From JABGQS01 sp963674545 (GTDB lineage: Bacteria; Bacillota; Clostridia; Christensenellales; SZUA-584), in contig CAXXFB010000001.1 in assembly GCA_963674545.2 (NCBI GenBank), positions 2,232,001 through 2,296,000 on the forward strand: DNA of 64,000 nucleotides. Direction: 5' to 3'. Shown piece by piece: positions 34,405 through 46,721 of this stretch. Position 1 is the stretch's first letter, and the number at the start of each line of letters is the position of its first letter. A program made the position numbers and the translations under genes. The notes under the pieces were generated by a model that worked only from the letters and a program-made list of their open reading frames with translations, was not told the DNA's origin and made no database searches.

Positions 34405-34908
34405 TCATAATTCCTGCGCCATTGCTTTCTCAAGCACGTCTAAATCTTTGTTGGTGAGCTTATATTCGCCGGTATCTTTGGTGTCCGCATCGGTTTTGCC
34501 TAGCAAATCAGATATATACATATCCTTTAAAAGCAACAGCTTTTCACCGCCGTATTTGGATAAATCTTTTTTAAGCCCCGGGTTCTTGTTTAACGCTCCG
34601 CCGCTGATGGTAATGAACTTGAACGGCCGTTTATTTTTCTTGATGTGAAGAAGATACTGCCTCAACGGTGAAGCGACTTTTCCCATCCATACTGGTCCTG
34701 CAACAATAACTTCGTCATAATCATCTGTCACGGCTGCCTCCGGCTGCACTTTGGGCACTCTGCCAAAAATCATATCCAGTATAGTTTTTCCCATTGTGCG
34801 CTTGTTTTCTTTGACAGATATATGAATCGCATTTATATTGCTTGCTAATCTTTTTGCAAGGGCTTCATTATTTCCTGTCATTGAATAAGATATAATACAT
34901 GTTTTCAT
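34405..34908 (-). CDS. Flavodoxin-family protein
   Basis: 167 residues. The FMN phosphate loop is SYSMTGNNEALAKRL; AGPVWMGKVASPLRQYL and ITISGGALNKNPGLKKDL are the isoalloxazine-side loops of the flavodoxin/NAD(P)H-oxidoreductase fold. Small electron carrier or flavin reductase; partner unknown. Last gene on this minus-strand run. Confidence 0.83.
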   Translation of the reverse strand: MKTCIISYSMTGNNEALAKRLASNINAIHISVKENKRTMGKTILDMIFGRVPKVQPEAAVTDDYDEVIVAGPVWMGKVASPLRQYLLHIKKNKRPFKFITISGGALNKNPGLKKDLSKYGGEKLLLLKDMYISDLLGKTDADTKDTGEYKLTNKDLDVLEKAMAQEL

Positions 34909-34926
34909 ATAAAACTCCTTTCAATA

Positions 34927-35295
34927 TTAAGCTTCGTTTTGCTCGGTGCCTTTTGTTATTGCCTGCCGTATGTTTCTTACAGTATCATCGGCCAGCATTA
35001 TCACAAGAGCTATCAGCAGCATTACCCAGAAGCCTGACGTCATGATTCCGCCGATTATTGCATTGGCTATCACGAGGCTTAAAAGGTTTGCAAACACACT
35101 TGCTATACCAAATGTTATAACATTTATCATCAGAGCGGCAGTAACAAGCAGCGGCCGAACAAATGTGTTTACACCCACCAGCACCGCAGCAGCGCCTACA
35201 AGTGCAAGGGCGGTAGCTTCGGGCAGCCATCCAAAAGCCATGAATGCGGCAAGGATTCCGTAGTACAGTGCAAATTTAACGAATATTCTTATCAT
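34927..35295 (-). CDS. YvlD-like membrane protein (phage holin family 4)
   Basis: 122 residues, four hydrophobic helices, ending in a charged tail (KGTEQNEA). Matches the holin IV/YvlD pattern (FVRPLLVTAALMINVITFGI). Despite the family name these are chromosomal envelope proteins, in Bacillus within the yvlABCD stress operon. It follows the SHOCT-like and DUF2089 genes here, a similar association. Confidence 0.78.
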   Translation of the reverse strand: MIRIFVKFALYYGILAAFMAFGWLPEATALALVGAAAVLVGVNTFVRPLLVTAALMINVITFGIASVFANLLSLVIANAIIGGIMTSGFWVMLLIALVIMLADDTVRNIRQAITKGTEQNEA

Positions 35296-35300
35296 TTTGA

Positions 35301-35591
35301 TTACCTCGTTACTATCTTAACGACGACACGTTCTTTTTTACCTTCATCGTTTTTGCTTTTAACGTCTACGTCGACAAGGTCCAGCGGCTCATAGTTTTTG
35401 ACCAGCAGCATTGCACCTTCGGCTACAGAAAGATAACCCCATATCTTTTCGCACAGCATCCTGAAGGGTGCAAAGAAATCCTGATATCCTTCGATGACCT
35501 CGTGCAGACACCTCATCGGAAGTATTATTGGAAGCCTGAAAAACCCGATGCGGAAATAGATTATCACGAATCTTGTTTTCCTAGTCAACAT
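35301..35591 (-). CDS. Hypothetical protein, 96 residues
   Basis: Not recognised. A basic N-terminus and an amphipathic or weakly hydrophobic first half (VIIYFRIGFFRLPIILPMRC), then a mixed region ending in a basic, charged tail. It overlaps the preceding gene by 11 bases and precedes the YvlD-like gene by 5 bases, so it belongs to the same operon. Confidence 0.7.
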   Translation of the reverse strand: MLTRKTRFVIIYFRIGFFRLPIILPMRCLHEVIEGYQDFFAPFRMLCEKIWGYLSVAEGAMLLVKNYEPLDLVDVDVKSKNDEGKKERVVVKIVTR

Positions 35592-36018
35592 AGATCTTCA
35601 CCGTAGCTCCTTCCTCTTCGTCCCCGACTTTAATGTTTACTAGTTCTTCATCAAGCTCGCCAAGCTCGAATAAATCTATCAGCTCTTTTAAGTCGATGGA
35701 ATCAAGATCGATACCTTTTTCGTTAAGGTCTCTCTTGGTGTCTTTCGGTACAAGGGAGAGAAGTCCGGCGGCTTTTCTTGCGAGTGTCAAAGGAACGTTT
35801 ACTGTCACTTTTGCTTCGTCTTCTTTTTTATGTGGGTCTTTTGCGTCGATGCGTATACGCAGCATGGAATATTTCGATTTACCCTTTGAAGCTGCTTTTT
35901 TGGTGGTTTCTTCTTCACCACCGCTATGTTTGAGCGCGGCGATTAGCTTTTCGCCGTCTTCAACTGTTATCTTTCCTTCTTTAACCATTTCCAGCACTTT
36001 TAAAATTTCTTCATTCAT
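35581..36018 (-). CDS. SHOCT-like domain protein
   Basis: 145 residues, acidic. The N-terminus NEEILKVLEMVKEGKITVED is the SHOCT-like helical hairpin also found at the start of YvlB/DUF4097 proteins, followed by a basic linker and a beta-rich region (YSMLRIRIDAKD, ATVKIYVD). No membrane segment. Second gene of the DUF2089-led operon. Confidence 0.75.
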   Translation of the reverse strand: MNEEILKVLEMVKEGKITVEDGEKLIAALKHSGGEEETTKKAASKGKSKYSMLRIRIDAKDPHKKEDEAKVTVNVPLTLARKAAGLLSLVPKDTKRDLNEKGIDLDSIDLKELIDLFELGELDEELVNIKVGDEEEGATVKIYVD

Positions 36019-36035
36019 TTTTTGGTTTCCTCCGA

Positions 36036-36410
36036 TTATAAATTTCTTAGTTCTTCGGCAGCCTGGTCTGCGGTTATCTCGCCTTTGCCCAGTCTGTCGA
36101 TAATGTCCTGTCTTTGTTCTTTAAGGTCCTGAGCCGAAACTGTGCTTTTCAACCCCAGCCGTTTTATAATGTTGTCCAGCTTGCTCCTGACGGTAGGGTA
36201 AGAGATCCCGAGCTGCTTTTCTACATCTTTTATGCTGCCTCTGCACTTGAGAAAAGTCAGCACGAAAAAGGAATCCTCTTCGCTTAGCTCACAAAACTCG
36301 CAGCCGGAAAAATGTCCGCATAGTTCACTGCCGCACTTTTTGCATGTCAGCTTAGTTATCTCGTACTCTCCGCCGCATACGGGACAGTGAGTGGGAGCCG
36401 TTAGTTTCAT
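36036..36410 (-). CDS. DUF2089 zinc-finger/helix-turn-helix protein
   Basis: 124 residues. N-terminal zinc-ribbon cysteines (CPVCGG, CKKCG, then CEFC), a helix-turn-helix (VEKQLGISYPTVRSKLDNII) and a C-terminal SHOCT-like tail (DRLGKGEITADQAAEELRNL) that resembles the N-terminus of the next gene product. Probably the transcriptional regulator of this operon, controlling its own promoter. Confidence 0.85.
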   Translation of the reverse strand: MKLTAPTHCPVCGGEYEITKLTCKKCGSELCGHFSGCEFCELSEEDSFFVLTFLKCRGSIKDVEKQLGISYPTVRSKLDNIIKRLGLKSTVSAQDLKEQRQDIIDRLGKGEITADQAAEELRNL

Positions 36411-36441
36411 TTTTTCACCTCGATAATCAAATTATGATATA

Positions 36442-36470
36442 TTTATAGCATAAAAAATTAAACATGTCAA
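36442..36470 (-). promoter_or_regulatory. Promoter of the DUF2089 operon
   Basis: Minus strand TTGACA (36470-36465), 17-base spacer, TATAAA (36447-36442); near consensus. Confidence 0.75.
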
Positions 36471-36542
36471 CAAAAATATTAAAATAATCAATATAGATAT
36501 TAATATAATTAAGTTATTAGTTGGATATTATAACTTTTAAAC

Positions 36543-36568
36543 AAAAAAACCGCAGAAGTTGGCTGCGG
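36543..36568 (-). terminator. Terminator after the GGDEF gene
   Basis: CCGCAG / CTGCGG hairpin (36550-36568) with a seven-T run on the minus strand. Confidence 0.7.
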
Positions 36569-36593
36569 CTTGTGGTTATTATTGTAAAAAAAA

Positions 36594-37730
36594 CTATTTA
36601 TTTTCAGATTTAAAAAGGCTGACCCGGTTGCGCCCCAAGTCTTTAGATTCGTAAAGTGCACGATCGGCACAGTTGATTATATCTGAGACAGTCTGGCCCG
36701 GAACATAAGAGCACACTCCGGCAGAAAATGTCATGTGCGCGTTTTTATCGAAACTGTGGTTTTCTATCTTCTCCCGGATCCGCTCAACAAATTTATAGGC
36801 GCTCATGGCGTCGCATTGAGGAATGATTAAGATGAACTCGTCTCCGCCCAAACGTCCGAAGATGTCGGTTTCCCGAAGGTTGGTCTTAAGAAAGTCGGAA
36901 AAGTTCTTCAGAACATAGTCTCCGGCTATATGCCCATGGCTGTCGTTTATCATTTTAAAGTTGTCGATATCAAGAAGCGCTATGCTAAAGACGCTGCCGT
37001 AACGTTTTGATAGGGCGATCTGGTTTTCAAGTTCATCCAAGGCTTTACGCCTGTTGTATATACCGGTGACCTCGTCGGTTTGGGAAATGTGTGTCAGCTT
37101 TTCGCTTATCTCTCTTATCTTTCTCTCCTGCATGAAAAGGCTCCAGTGCCGCTGGTAGGTAAGGTAGCTGCCGATGCACAAAAGAACTATGAATACGAGT
37201 GTTATCAGGTATTCACTTATAAACAACAATGAGGAGTTTCCAAATCTGATAATGATAAAAACGCTAAGTGCGGAAAAAACAGAAAGACAAACTATAGTAT
37301 AAAAGCCTGGTTTGCGTATGTAGCTTAAGCTTAAAAGATAAGCAGCAAGCAGCAAAGCCGAAAAACTGGAGCCACCCGTTCTGAACATGTATATCGTAAA
37401 ATAGATGCCCAGAATTGATATTATCACATTTAAAGTTACTGTGATTATTCCCAGATCACGGATGGTTTTCTCCGTTAATTCTTTTCTTCTATATATGTAG
37501 ATAAGAAGCATGAATAAAGAGCATATAAATATAACGAGTGCACGATATAAAAAAATGTTTAAAGACCATTGAAGCACACCTGCTGCATCAAGAAGTAGGA
37601 ATATAAGCTGAGAAACTGTTATAAAAGCCATCAAAATAATAACACGCTTGCTGTTTTCAAGGATTAATTTTTCTTTAAACTGTTTGGCAAGCTTTGGATC
37701 GCCAATCTCCAGCTTCAATAGTTTAAACAT
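36594..37730 (-). CDS. Membrane diguanylate cyclase (GGDEF)
   Basis: 378 residues. About six hydrophobic helices in residues 28-195, then a short coiled coil and a GGDEF domain from about 210. The active site reads GRLGGDEFILIIPQ; RETD five residues upstream is an intact RxxD inhibitory site for c-di-GMP feedback. Makes c-di-GMP from GTP; the membrane part presumably senses an unknown signal. Single gene. Confidence 0.9.
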   Translation of the reverse strand: MFKLLKLEIGDPKLAKQFKEKLILENSKRVIILMAFITVSQLIFLLLDAAGVLQWSLNIFLYRALVIFICSLFMLLIYIYRRKELTEKTIRDLGIITVTLNVIISILGIYFTIYMFRTGGSSFSALLLAAYLLSLSYIRKPGFYTIVCLSVFSALSVFIIIRFGNSSLLFISEYLITLVFIVLLCIGSYLTYQRHWSLFMQERKIREISEKLTHISQTDEVTGIYNRRKALDELENQIALSKRYGSVFSIALLDIDNFKMINDSHGHIAGDYVLKNFSDFLKTNLRETDIFGRLGGDEFILIIPQCDAMSAYKFVERIREKIENHSFDKNAHMTFSAGVCSYVPGQTVSDIINCADRALYESKDLGRNRVSLFKSENK

Positions 37731-37835
37731 AGTTGACTTTCCTTTTTTTGGGTTAATTCTATCATAATAGAAAGCAGCTCGCCATGCATATTGAGAATTT
37801 GATTGATCTATAGATATAAACTATTGAAAATTACC

Positions 37836-37864
37836 TTGACAGATAGAGTAATTTGCGATATATT
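37836..37864 (+). promoter_or_regulatory. Promoter of the PadR operon
   Basis: TTGACA (37836-37841), 17-base spacer, TATATT (37859-37864). Confidence 0.75.
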
Positions 37865-37885
37865 ACTCTATGTAATTGAGTAATA
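37845..37885 (+). promoter_or_regulatory. Operator-like inverted repeats over the PadR promoter
   Basis: AGAGTAAT (37845-37852) pairs with ATTACTCT (37862-37869), and TATTACTC (37861-37868) with GAGTAATA (37878-37885): three regularly spaced half-sites covering the spacer, the -10 box and the start site. Likely autoregulatory site of the PadR protein. Confidence 0.65.
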
Positions 37886-37917
37886 TATGAGAAAGGAGAC
37901 AAGTAAAGAGATATATA

Positions 37918-38247
37918 ATGATTAGTTCTGATATTATACGTGGGCATCTTGATGCCATCATCTTGAAGCTGATAATAGAAAAAGACCGATACGGCTATGA
38001 GATATCAAAAGAAATAAGCAGCCGTACTAACAATCAGTTCGAAATAAAGGAAGCGACGTTGTATGCGGTTTTCCAGAGGCTGGAGAAGAACGAATATATT
38101 GTTTCATACAGCGGACAGATCACGCACGGCAGGAAGCGAAAGTATTACAAGGTCACTGCTCTTGGAAGGGAATATTTCGAAGAGAAGGCCGGTGAATGGA
38201 AAATCACAAAAGAAATAATTAACTTGTTCATGGAGGATGAAAAATGA
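37918..38247 (+). CDS. PadR-family transcriptional regulator
   Basis: 109 residues with the winged-helix start DIIRGHLDAIILKLIIEKDR and GYEISKEISSR, the recognition helix near ATLYAVFQRLEKN, and the wing ITHGRKRKYYKVTALG, typical of PadR-s1. It overlaps the next gene by four bases, so regulator and membrane proteins are co-expressed, a usual PadR arrangement. Confidence 0.9.
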   Translation: MISSDIIRGHLDAIILKLIIEKDRYGYEISKEISSRTNNQFEIKEATLYAVFQRLEKNEYIVSYSGQITHGRKRKYYKVTALGREYFEEKAGEWKITKEIINLFMEDEK

Positions 38248-38669
38248 TAAGTATCAAAGAATATGTTGAAGGACTGTTCAGCGATGTTCCGGACAGCGAA
38301 GAAAAAAGCAGCATAATACAGGAAATTGTTTCCAACCTTGAAGAAAAGGTCACAGATTTAGTTGATTCGGGCAAGGATGAAGAGGACGCTATTAATAAGA
38401 GCATCGTTGACTTGGGCGACGTCAGTGAAATCAAGAAGGACCTTATTGGCGCAGCCATGCCGAAGAAAAAGAAGAAACCTAATTATCTTAACAACCTTTG
38501 GTTTTCGATTTGGGGAAGTGCTCTTGTGATAGGGCTTATGCTCTTCATCAATTTCTATTATTCGCCGCGCTCGATATGGTTTGTTTACCCCACCTTCGCA
38601 ATCCTATGGTGGCCGCTGGCTATGTTCTTTAGATGGTTGAATAAAGGGAAGAAGGCAAAGAATGAATAA
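38244..38669 (+). CDS. Membrane protein with helical prefix and one 2TM unit
   Basis: 141 residues. The first ~70 residues are an acidic helical domain of the kind found in DUF1700/permease-prefix proteins (IKEYVEGLFSDVPDSEEKSS, DINKSIVDLGDVSEIKKDL-like). The rest is a single two-helix unit (LMLFINFYYSPRSIWFVYPT, WWPLAMFF) that is the same repeat found eight times in the next protein. Overlaps both neighbours by 4-8 bases. Confidence 0.8.
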   Translation: MISIKEYVEGLFSDVPDSEEKSSIIQEIVSNLEEKVTDLVDSGKDEEDAINKSIVDLGDVSEIKKDLIGAAMPKKKKKPNYLNNLWFSIWGSALVIGLMLFINFYYSPRSIWFVYPTFAILWWPLAMFFRWLNKGKKAKNE

Positions 38670-39936
38670 GAAGCCCTTTATCATTGCGGCAATCAGCTCG
38701 CTGGTCATAACTGCAATGATGTTTGTGATAAACTACATAACGTATTTCGGGCATCCGTGGTTTATATATCCTGCTTTTGCAGTTGCCTGGTGGCCGCTCA
38801 GCGTATACTTTGCCGGCAACAAAAAATACACCATGTTTTCGATAGCTTGCGCCATACTTGTAACGGTGTTCTTTTTGCTGGTAAATCTTATTACATCGCT
38901 TGCTTATCCGTGGTTTATATTCCCGGTATTTCTGATATGGTGGTGGCCTCTTGTTATGCTGACAGTAAGAAGAAAAAAACCAAAGCTTTTTTCAGTGATT
39001 GCAGCTATATATATATCAGTATTCTTTTTGATAGTCAATCTGGTTTCGTCGCCAAACACAGTATGGTTTATATATCCGGCATTCGCAGTAATATGGTGGC
39101 CGCTAAGTCAGGTGTTGTGCGGGCTCAAGAAATATAAACTTTACTCTGTGGTATCAAGTTTATACATGACTGCATTTCTTGCTCTTGTAAACCTGCTTAC
39201 TTCGCCATTCTACATATGGTTCTACTATCCTGCGTTTGTCATAGCGTGGTGGCCTCTTTCTATGTTTTTTGCAAAGAAGTATTCTAAGCCGTATTCTGTC
39301 GTGATGAGCATTATCATTATAGGGTTTCTGGCACTGATAAACTTTATGCATACGCCAGATAAGCTCTGGTTCCATCAAACCATATTCTTTGTTGTCTGGT
39401 GGCCCGTTGTAACACTGCTTGGAAAGAGGGCAAAGACTCTGGCTTTTGCAATCGTTTCCGCTGTTGTTATCATAGGCTATGCTGTGCTATTTTATTATCT
39501 TAAAACGCCAGGCATCCACCCGTGGTATTTATATGTTATATTCCCGGTGGTGTGGTGGCCTGTATGCGTAGGCTTCAAAAAGCACATTTATAAAATAAAC
39601 TTCCTTATTATAAGCATCGTTTTATTCCTTATATATTATGGAGCTCTGAACCTGCTTTTCTCGCCTGGTTATTTCTGGTCGGCATATCTTGTCTACCCTG
39701 CGATTTGGGCTGGAATGGGAATGTTCTTCGGACCAAGGAAAATGTATTTTGGTATGTCGGTATGCGCAGCTGTAGTGACAATTGCTTTCTTTATAATAGT
39801 GAACCACATGACTTCACCGCACACGATATGGTTCGTGTATCCGGCATTTGGGATATTATGGTGGCCGCTTAGTATGTATTACTATAAGGAAAGAAAGAAA
39901 ATAAACAACACATCTTCGATTAAAAAGGCTGCCTAG
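38662..39936 (+). CDS. Tandem two-helix-repeat membrane protein
   Basis: 424 residues built of about eight repeats of 47-53 residues. Each unit has a first helix, a loop like NLxTSPxxxWF, then YPAFAVxWWPL and a short basic cytoplasmic stretch (KKYK, RRKKPK). About 16 helices are predicted. Units 1-4 and 8 are closest to each other; 5-7 have diverged. It resembles the 2TM domain family; function unknown. Co-transcribed with the PadR regulator. Confidence 0.8.
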   Translation: MNKKPFIIAAISSLVITAMMFVINYITYFGHPWFIYPAFAVAWWPLSVYFAGNKKYTMFSIACAILVTVFFLLVNLITSLAYPWFIFPVFLIWWWPLVMLTVRRKKPKLFSVIAAIYISVFFLIVNLVSSPNTVWFIYPAFAVIWWPLSQVLCGLKKYKLYSVVSSLYMTAFLALVNLLTSPFYIWFYYPAFVIAWWPLSMFFAKKYSKPYSVVMSIIIIGFLALINFMHTPDKLWFHQTIFFVVWWPVVTLLGKRAKTLAFAIVSAVVIIGYAVLFYYLKTPGIHPWYLYVIFPVVWWPVCVGFKKHIYKINFLIISIVLFLIYYGALNLLFSPGYFWSAYLVYPAIWAGMGMFFGPRKMYFGMSVCAAVVTIAFFIIVNHMTSPHTIWFVYPAFGILWWPLSMYYYKERKKINNTSSIKKAA

Positions 39937-39951
39937 CAGGGCAGCTTTTTT
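39926..39951 (+). terminator. Terminator after the PadR operon
   Basis: GCTGCC-TAGCAG-GGCAGC followed by TTTTTT; the upstream arm overlaps the end of the coding region. Confidence 0.8.
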
Positions 39952-40093
39952 AATACTGTAATTTTCAAATCCTAAAAATACACGTATATGACTCTAAAAT
40001 AAGCAAAAACGCTGTTTTTTTAAGCATAAATGCAGATAAACCGGTAATAATATTGATAGCTGCAAAGAAACAGCAAAAAACAATAAAAATAAG

Positions 40094-40122
40094 TTGACAT
40101 TGTAGTACTGATTTGTTACTAT
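40094..40122 (+). promoter_or_regulatory. rRNA operon promoter
   Basis: TTGACA (40094-40099), 17-base spacer, TACTAT (40117-40122). The gap 39952-40276 holds this promoter, an AT-rich upstream region and a leader with ACCTTGAAAACG, similar to the sequence before 23S (ACATTGAAAACTG), but no gene. Confidence 0.75.
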
Positions 40123-40276
40123 AGTTGAGCCGCCTCTGATAAGGGGGCGGCAAAAAGAACCTTGAAAACGAAAAATACAGCACTACAAAAGAGACGCAAA
40201 GAATTTGAGTTGAGTCAGAGACAGACGAAAGTTTGTAAAATAGGCTGCGGTTTTTAGGAACAGCGGTTTAAATATT

Positions 40277-41812
<1,536 letters not shown>

Positions 41813-41923
41813 TGTACATTAGACAAAGGGCATAGCGATATGCCAAGCAAGAGACTTGACTTTAAATGAAGGTGTCTCTTGTAGTGCTGGAACTTTTCAA
41901 GGAAGAAACAAAACCCTAACTGG

Positions 41924-41999
41924 GGGGGTGTAGCTCAGCTGGGAGAGCACCTGCCTTGCAAGCAGGGGGTCAGCGGTTCGATCCCGCTCATCTCCACCA
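41924..41999 (+). tRNA. tRNA-Ala (TGC)
   Basis: 76 bases with encoded CCA. Acceptor GGGGGTG pairs with CATCTCC using two G-U pairs, anticodon loop CTTGCAA gives TGC, T arm AGCGG-TTCGATC-CCGCT. In the 16S-23S spacer. Confidence 0.95.
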
Positions 42000-42061
42000 A
42001 GACCGAAAGCGAGAGCAAAAGGTTTAAAAGAGGCGAGCTAGAATGGAACCACCTAAAATGG

Positions 42062-42138
<77 letters not shown>

Positions 42139-42438
42139 CACACTTTGAGCGAAATATCGAGAGATAAGGAGCACAAAAGAGTGGGGACACCTCAGGCTAG
42201 TGGGTGTGTTTTTAAGAAAAAAAGCTGTTTAACGGGTTGTGCCGGACAGGCCCGAAAGTAACAGTCGGCAGACTGCGAAAGAGGGAAGCAACGAAGTTGC
42301 CGAAAGAACATTGAAAACTGCATATGAAGTAAGAAGTAAACTTTAAATTTTTTAAAGGTAGATGCGTAAAGCATCATACAATTTCGAAAAAGTTAGAGCG
42401 AAAGTCTTAGAAAACAAAGATTTAAATCTTCAAAATCA

Positions 42439-45342
<2,904 letters not shown>

Positions 45343-45541
45343 AATTTTAATCATCGTCAGACGACGAACTACGGCGTTGGCAGCGTCTGCATTAAGACAA
45401 TCGCGTATGAACAATACGCTCATGCCTTATGTAAACTTGCCGCCTTGTATTTCGACGCCTGTCTCGATTAAAAAAAGATCAATGTTTTTAAGACTAATGA
45501 TTTGTTTGATAAGACTTTTTCTTACTTTGTCTGCAGTTTCC

Positions 45542-45562
45542 AATATTCTTTCAAAGAATATT
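45542..45562 (+). repeat. Perfect hairpin in the 23S-5S spacer
   Basis: AATATTCTTT-C-AAAGAATATT, a 10-bp perfect stem with a one-base centre. Probably a processing signal; the rest of the 240-base spacer shows no gene. Confidence 0.5.
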
Positions 45563-45581
45563 ATTAATATGTTAACCATTT

Positions 45582-45697
45582 TCCGGTGGTTATGGCGGAA
45601 GGGATCCACCTGTTCTCATCTCGAACACAGTAGTTAAGCCTTCTTGCGCCGATGGTACTTGGCTGGTAACGGCCCGGGAGAGTAGGTAGCTGCCGGA
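45582..45697 (+). rRNA. rrf: 5S ribosomal RNA
   Basis: 116 bases; closing stem TCCGGTGGT with GCTGCCGGA, conserved CCACCTGTTCTCATCTCGAA and GGCCCGGGAGAGTAGGTAGC. Its last 15 bases and the following sequence recur at 49216-49240. Confidence 0.93.
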
Positions 45698-45707
45698 TTC
45701 AATTTTT
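45683..45707 (+). repeat. 5S-tail repeat, copy 1
   Basis: Last 15 bases of 5S plus ten bases beyond. 24 of 25 bases match 49216-49240; in both places a related terminator hairpin follows. Confidence 0.8.
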
Positions 45708-45731
45708 CATAATTAGTACCATTTAACGGGG

Positions 45732-45763
45732 AGCCTGATAGCGATAACGCTGTTAGGCTTTTT
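45732..45763 (+). terminator. Terminator of the rRNA operon
   Basis: AGCCT / AGGCT stem continued by GATAGCG / CGCTGTT pairing around ATAA, followed by five T. Confidence 0.85.
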
Positions 45764-45911
45764 GTTATGGCTTTAGCCAGTTGAGCACGCAAAGCGTGCG
45801 AAATATAAACCACCCGCTATGCGGGTGAGCGATAAAAGTTATACAAAAAGTCACCAAACCAGTAGTATAGGGATGTTCAAGTCTCTATAACAAGAAAGGA
45901 AAGGTGACTTA

Positions 45912-46367
45912 ATGGCAAACAAAACACATAGTTTAGCACATACAAAATGGATGTGTAAATATCACATAGTATTTACACCTAAGTATAGGCGCAAAGCAAT
46001 ATATAATCAATATAAAAGCAGTATGCGAGAGATATTGAGGCAACTATGCAGATACAAAGGTGTAGAGATATTGGAAGGACATCTAATGCTGGATCATATA
46101 CATATGCTGGTGAGTATTCCGCCCAAAATAAGCGTATCAAGTTTTATGGGATATCTGAAGGGAAAGAGTGCACTGATGATGTTTGATAAGCATGCAAACT
46201 TAAAGTATAAATTTGGCAACAGGCATTTTTGGGCAGAAGGATATTATGTTAGTACAGTAGGGTTAAATGAAGCAACAATAACAAAATATATCCAAGAGCA
46301 GGAGAAACACGACATAGCTTTAGATAAGCTGAGTGTAAAAGAGTATGAGAACCCTTTTAAGGGGTAG
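45912..46367 (+). CDS. tnpA: IS200-family transposase TnpA (Y1)
   Basis: 151 residues, intact. HUH metal motif in DHIHMLVSIPPKISVSSFMG, catalytic tyrosine in TKYIQEQEKHD, N-terminal KYHIVFTPKYRRK and NRHFWAEGYYVSTVG, all diagnostic. Mobilises single-stranded DNA by cut-out/paste-in. AAAGGAAAGGTGAC ribosome region before the ATG. Confidence 0.93.
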   Translation: MANKTHSLAHTKWMCKYHIVFTPKYRRKAIYNQYKSSMREILRQLCRYKGVEILEGHLMLDHIHMLVSIPPKISVSSFMGYLKGKSALMMFDKHANLKYKFGNRHFWAEGYYVSTVGLNEATITKYIQEQEKHDIALDKLSVKEYENPFKG

Positions 46368-46515
46368 CTGGTAGTACAAATACTCCTTTAGGAGTGGCAA
46401 AAGAGGCAACGGCAGTGGAGGCTTGAACAAAGTGAAAGCCAGCGTCTTTAGGCGCTGGCCGGTAACATGCCCTTATAGGGCTAGTGCAAACCACCCGTTT
46501 TACGGGTGGTCATGA
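46368..46515 (+). other. Hairpin-rich right end of the IS200-like element
   Basis: Four consecutive hairpins: ACTCC-TTTA-GGAGT (46382-46395), CCAGCG..CGCTGG (46440-46459), CCCTTATAGGG (46470-46480) and the terminal CCACCCG..CGGGTGG. More structure than a minimal IS200 end needs, so a structured RNA is possible. Confidence 0.4.
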
Positions 46516-46539
46516 CTTATATTGCAGAGAATATAAAAT

Positions 46540-46568
46540 TTGACAATATAAAAGGATTTTTATATAAT
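46540..46568 (+). promoter_or_regulatory. Consensus promoter of the erm gene
   Basis: TTGACA (46540-46545), 17-base spacer, TATAAT (46563-46568). It lies just outside the IS200-like right end. Confidence 0.85.
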
Positions 46569-46593
46569 TAAAAAAACTTATTTGGAGATTTTG

Positions 46594-46716
46594 ATACACC
46601 TATGTATGCTTTTATTCGGATTCGTAAATAAAGCGCGCGAAATAAAGGAATTGTAGATAAATTCCGATTATTTTGTGCGCCTTTTTATGCCTGAATCTGA
46701 ATAAAAAGAGGTGTAT
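46594..46716 (+). promoter_or_regulatory. Erm leader: translational attenuator hairpin
   Basis: Nested stems: ATACACCT (46594-46601) with AGGTGTAT (46709-46716), perfect; TTTTATTCGGATTC (about 46609-46622) with GAATCTGAATAAAA (one G-U); GCGCGCGAAATAA with TTATTTTGTGCGC; GGAATT with AATTCC. The outermost stem hides the ribosome site GAGGTG (46708-46713) of erm. A ribosome stalled in the leader peptide would open it. Confidence 0.75.
46602..46631 (+). CDS. Erm leader peptide MYAFIRIRK
   Basis: Nine codons, ATG to TAA, within the erm leader and overlapping the arms that sequester the erm ribosome site. GGAG lies 14 bases upstream. Arg-Ile-Arg matches the Arg-X-Arg arrest motif of macrolide-sensing leader peptides such as ErmDL. 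An overlapping frame (ATG 46606) could encode MLLFGFVNKAREIKEL instead. Confidence 0.6.
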   Translation: MYAFIRIRK

Positions 46717-46721
46717 TTTTT

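Larger units (their letters stand above)
45785..46515 (+). mobile_element. IS200-like insertion element
   Basis: Single Y1 transposase gene flanked by hairpin ends. Left: GCACGC-AAA-GCGTGC (45785-45799) and CACCCGC-TAT-GCGGGTG (45811-45827). Right: CCACCCG-TTTTA-CGGGTGG (46491-46509). Both main hairpins share AACCACCCG. No tnpB. Exact cleavage sites are not determinable from one copy. Confidence 0.75.

Noticed and set aside
35301..35591. Phage origin of the holin-named neighbourhood
   Set aside because: The holin-IV (YvlD) family is chromosomal in Firmicutes and no other phage genes are present.
46606..46656. Alternative leader peptide MLLFGFVNKAREIKEL in the erm leader
   Set aside because: It is 18 bases from the only GGAG and lacks an arrest motif; kept only as an alternative to MYAFIRIRK.
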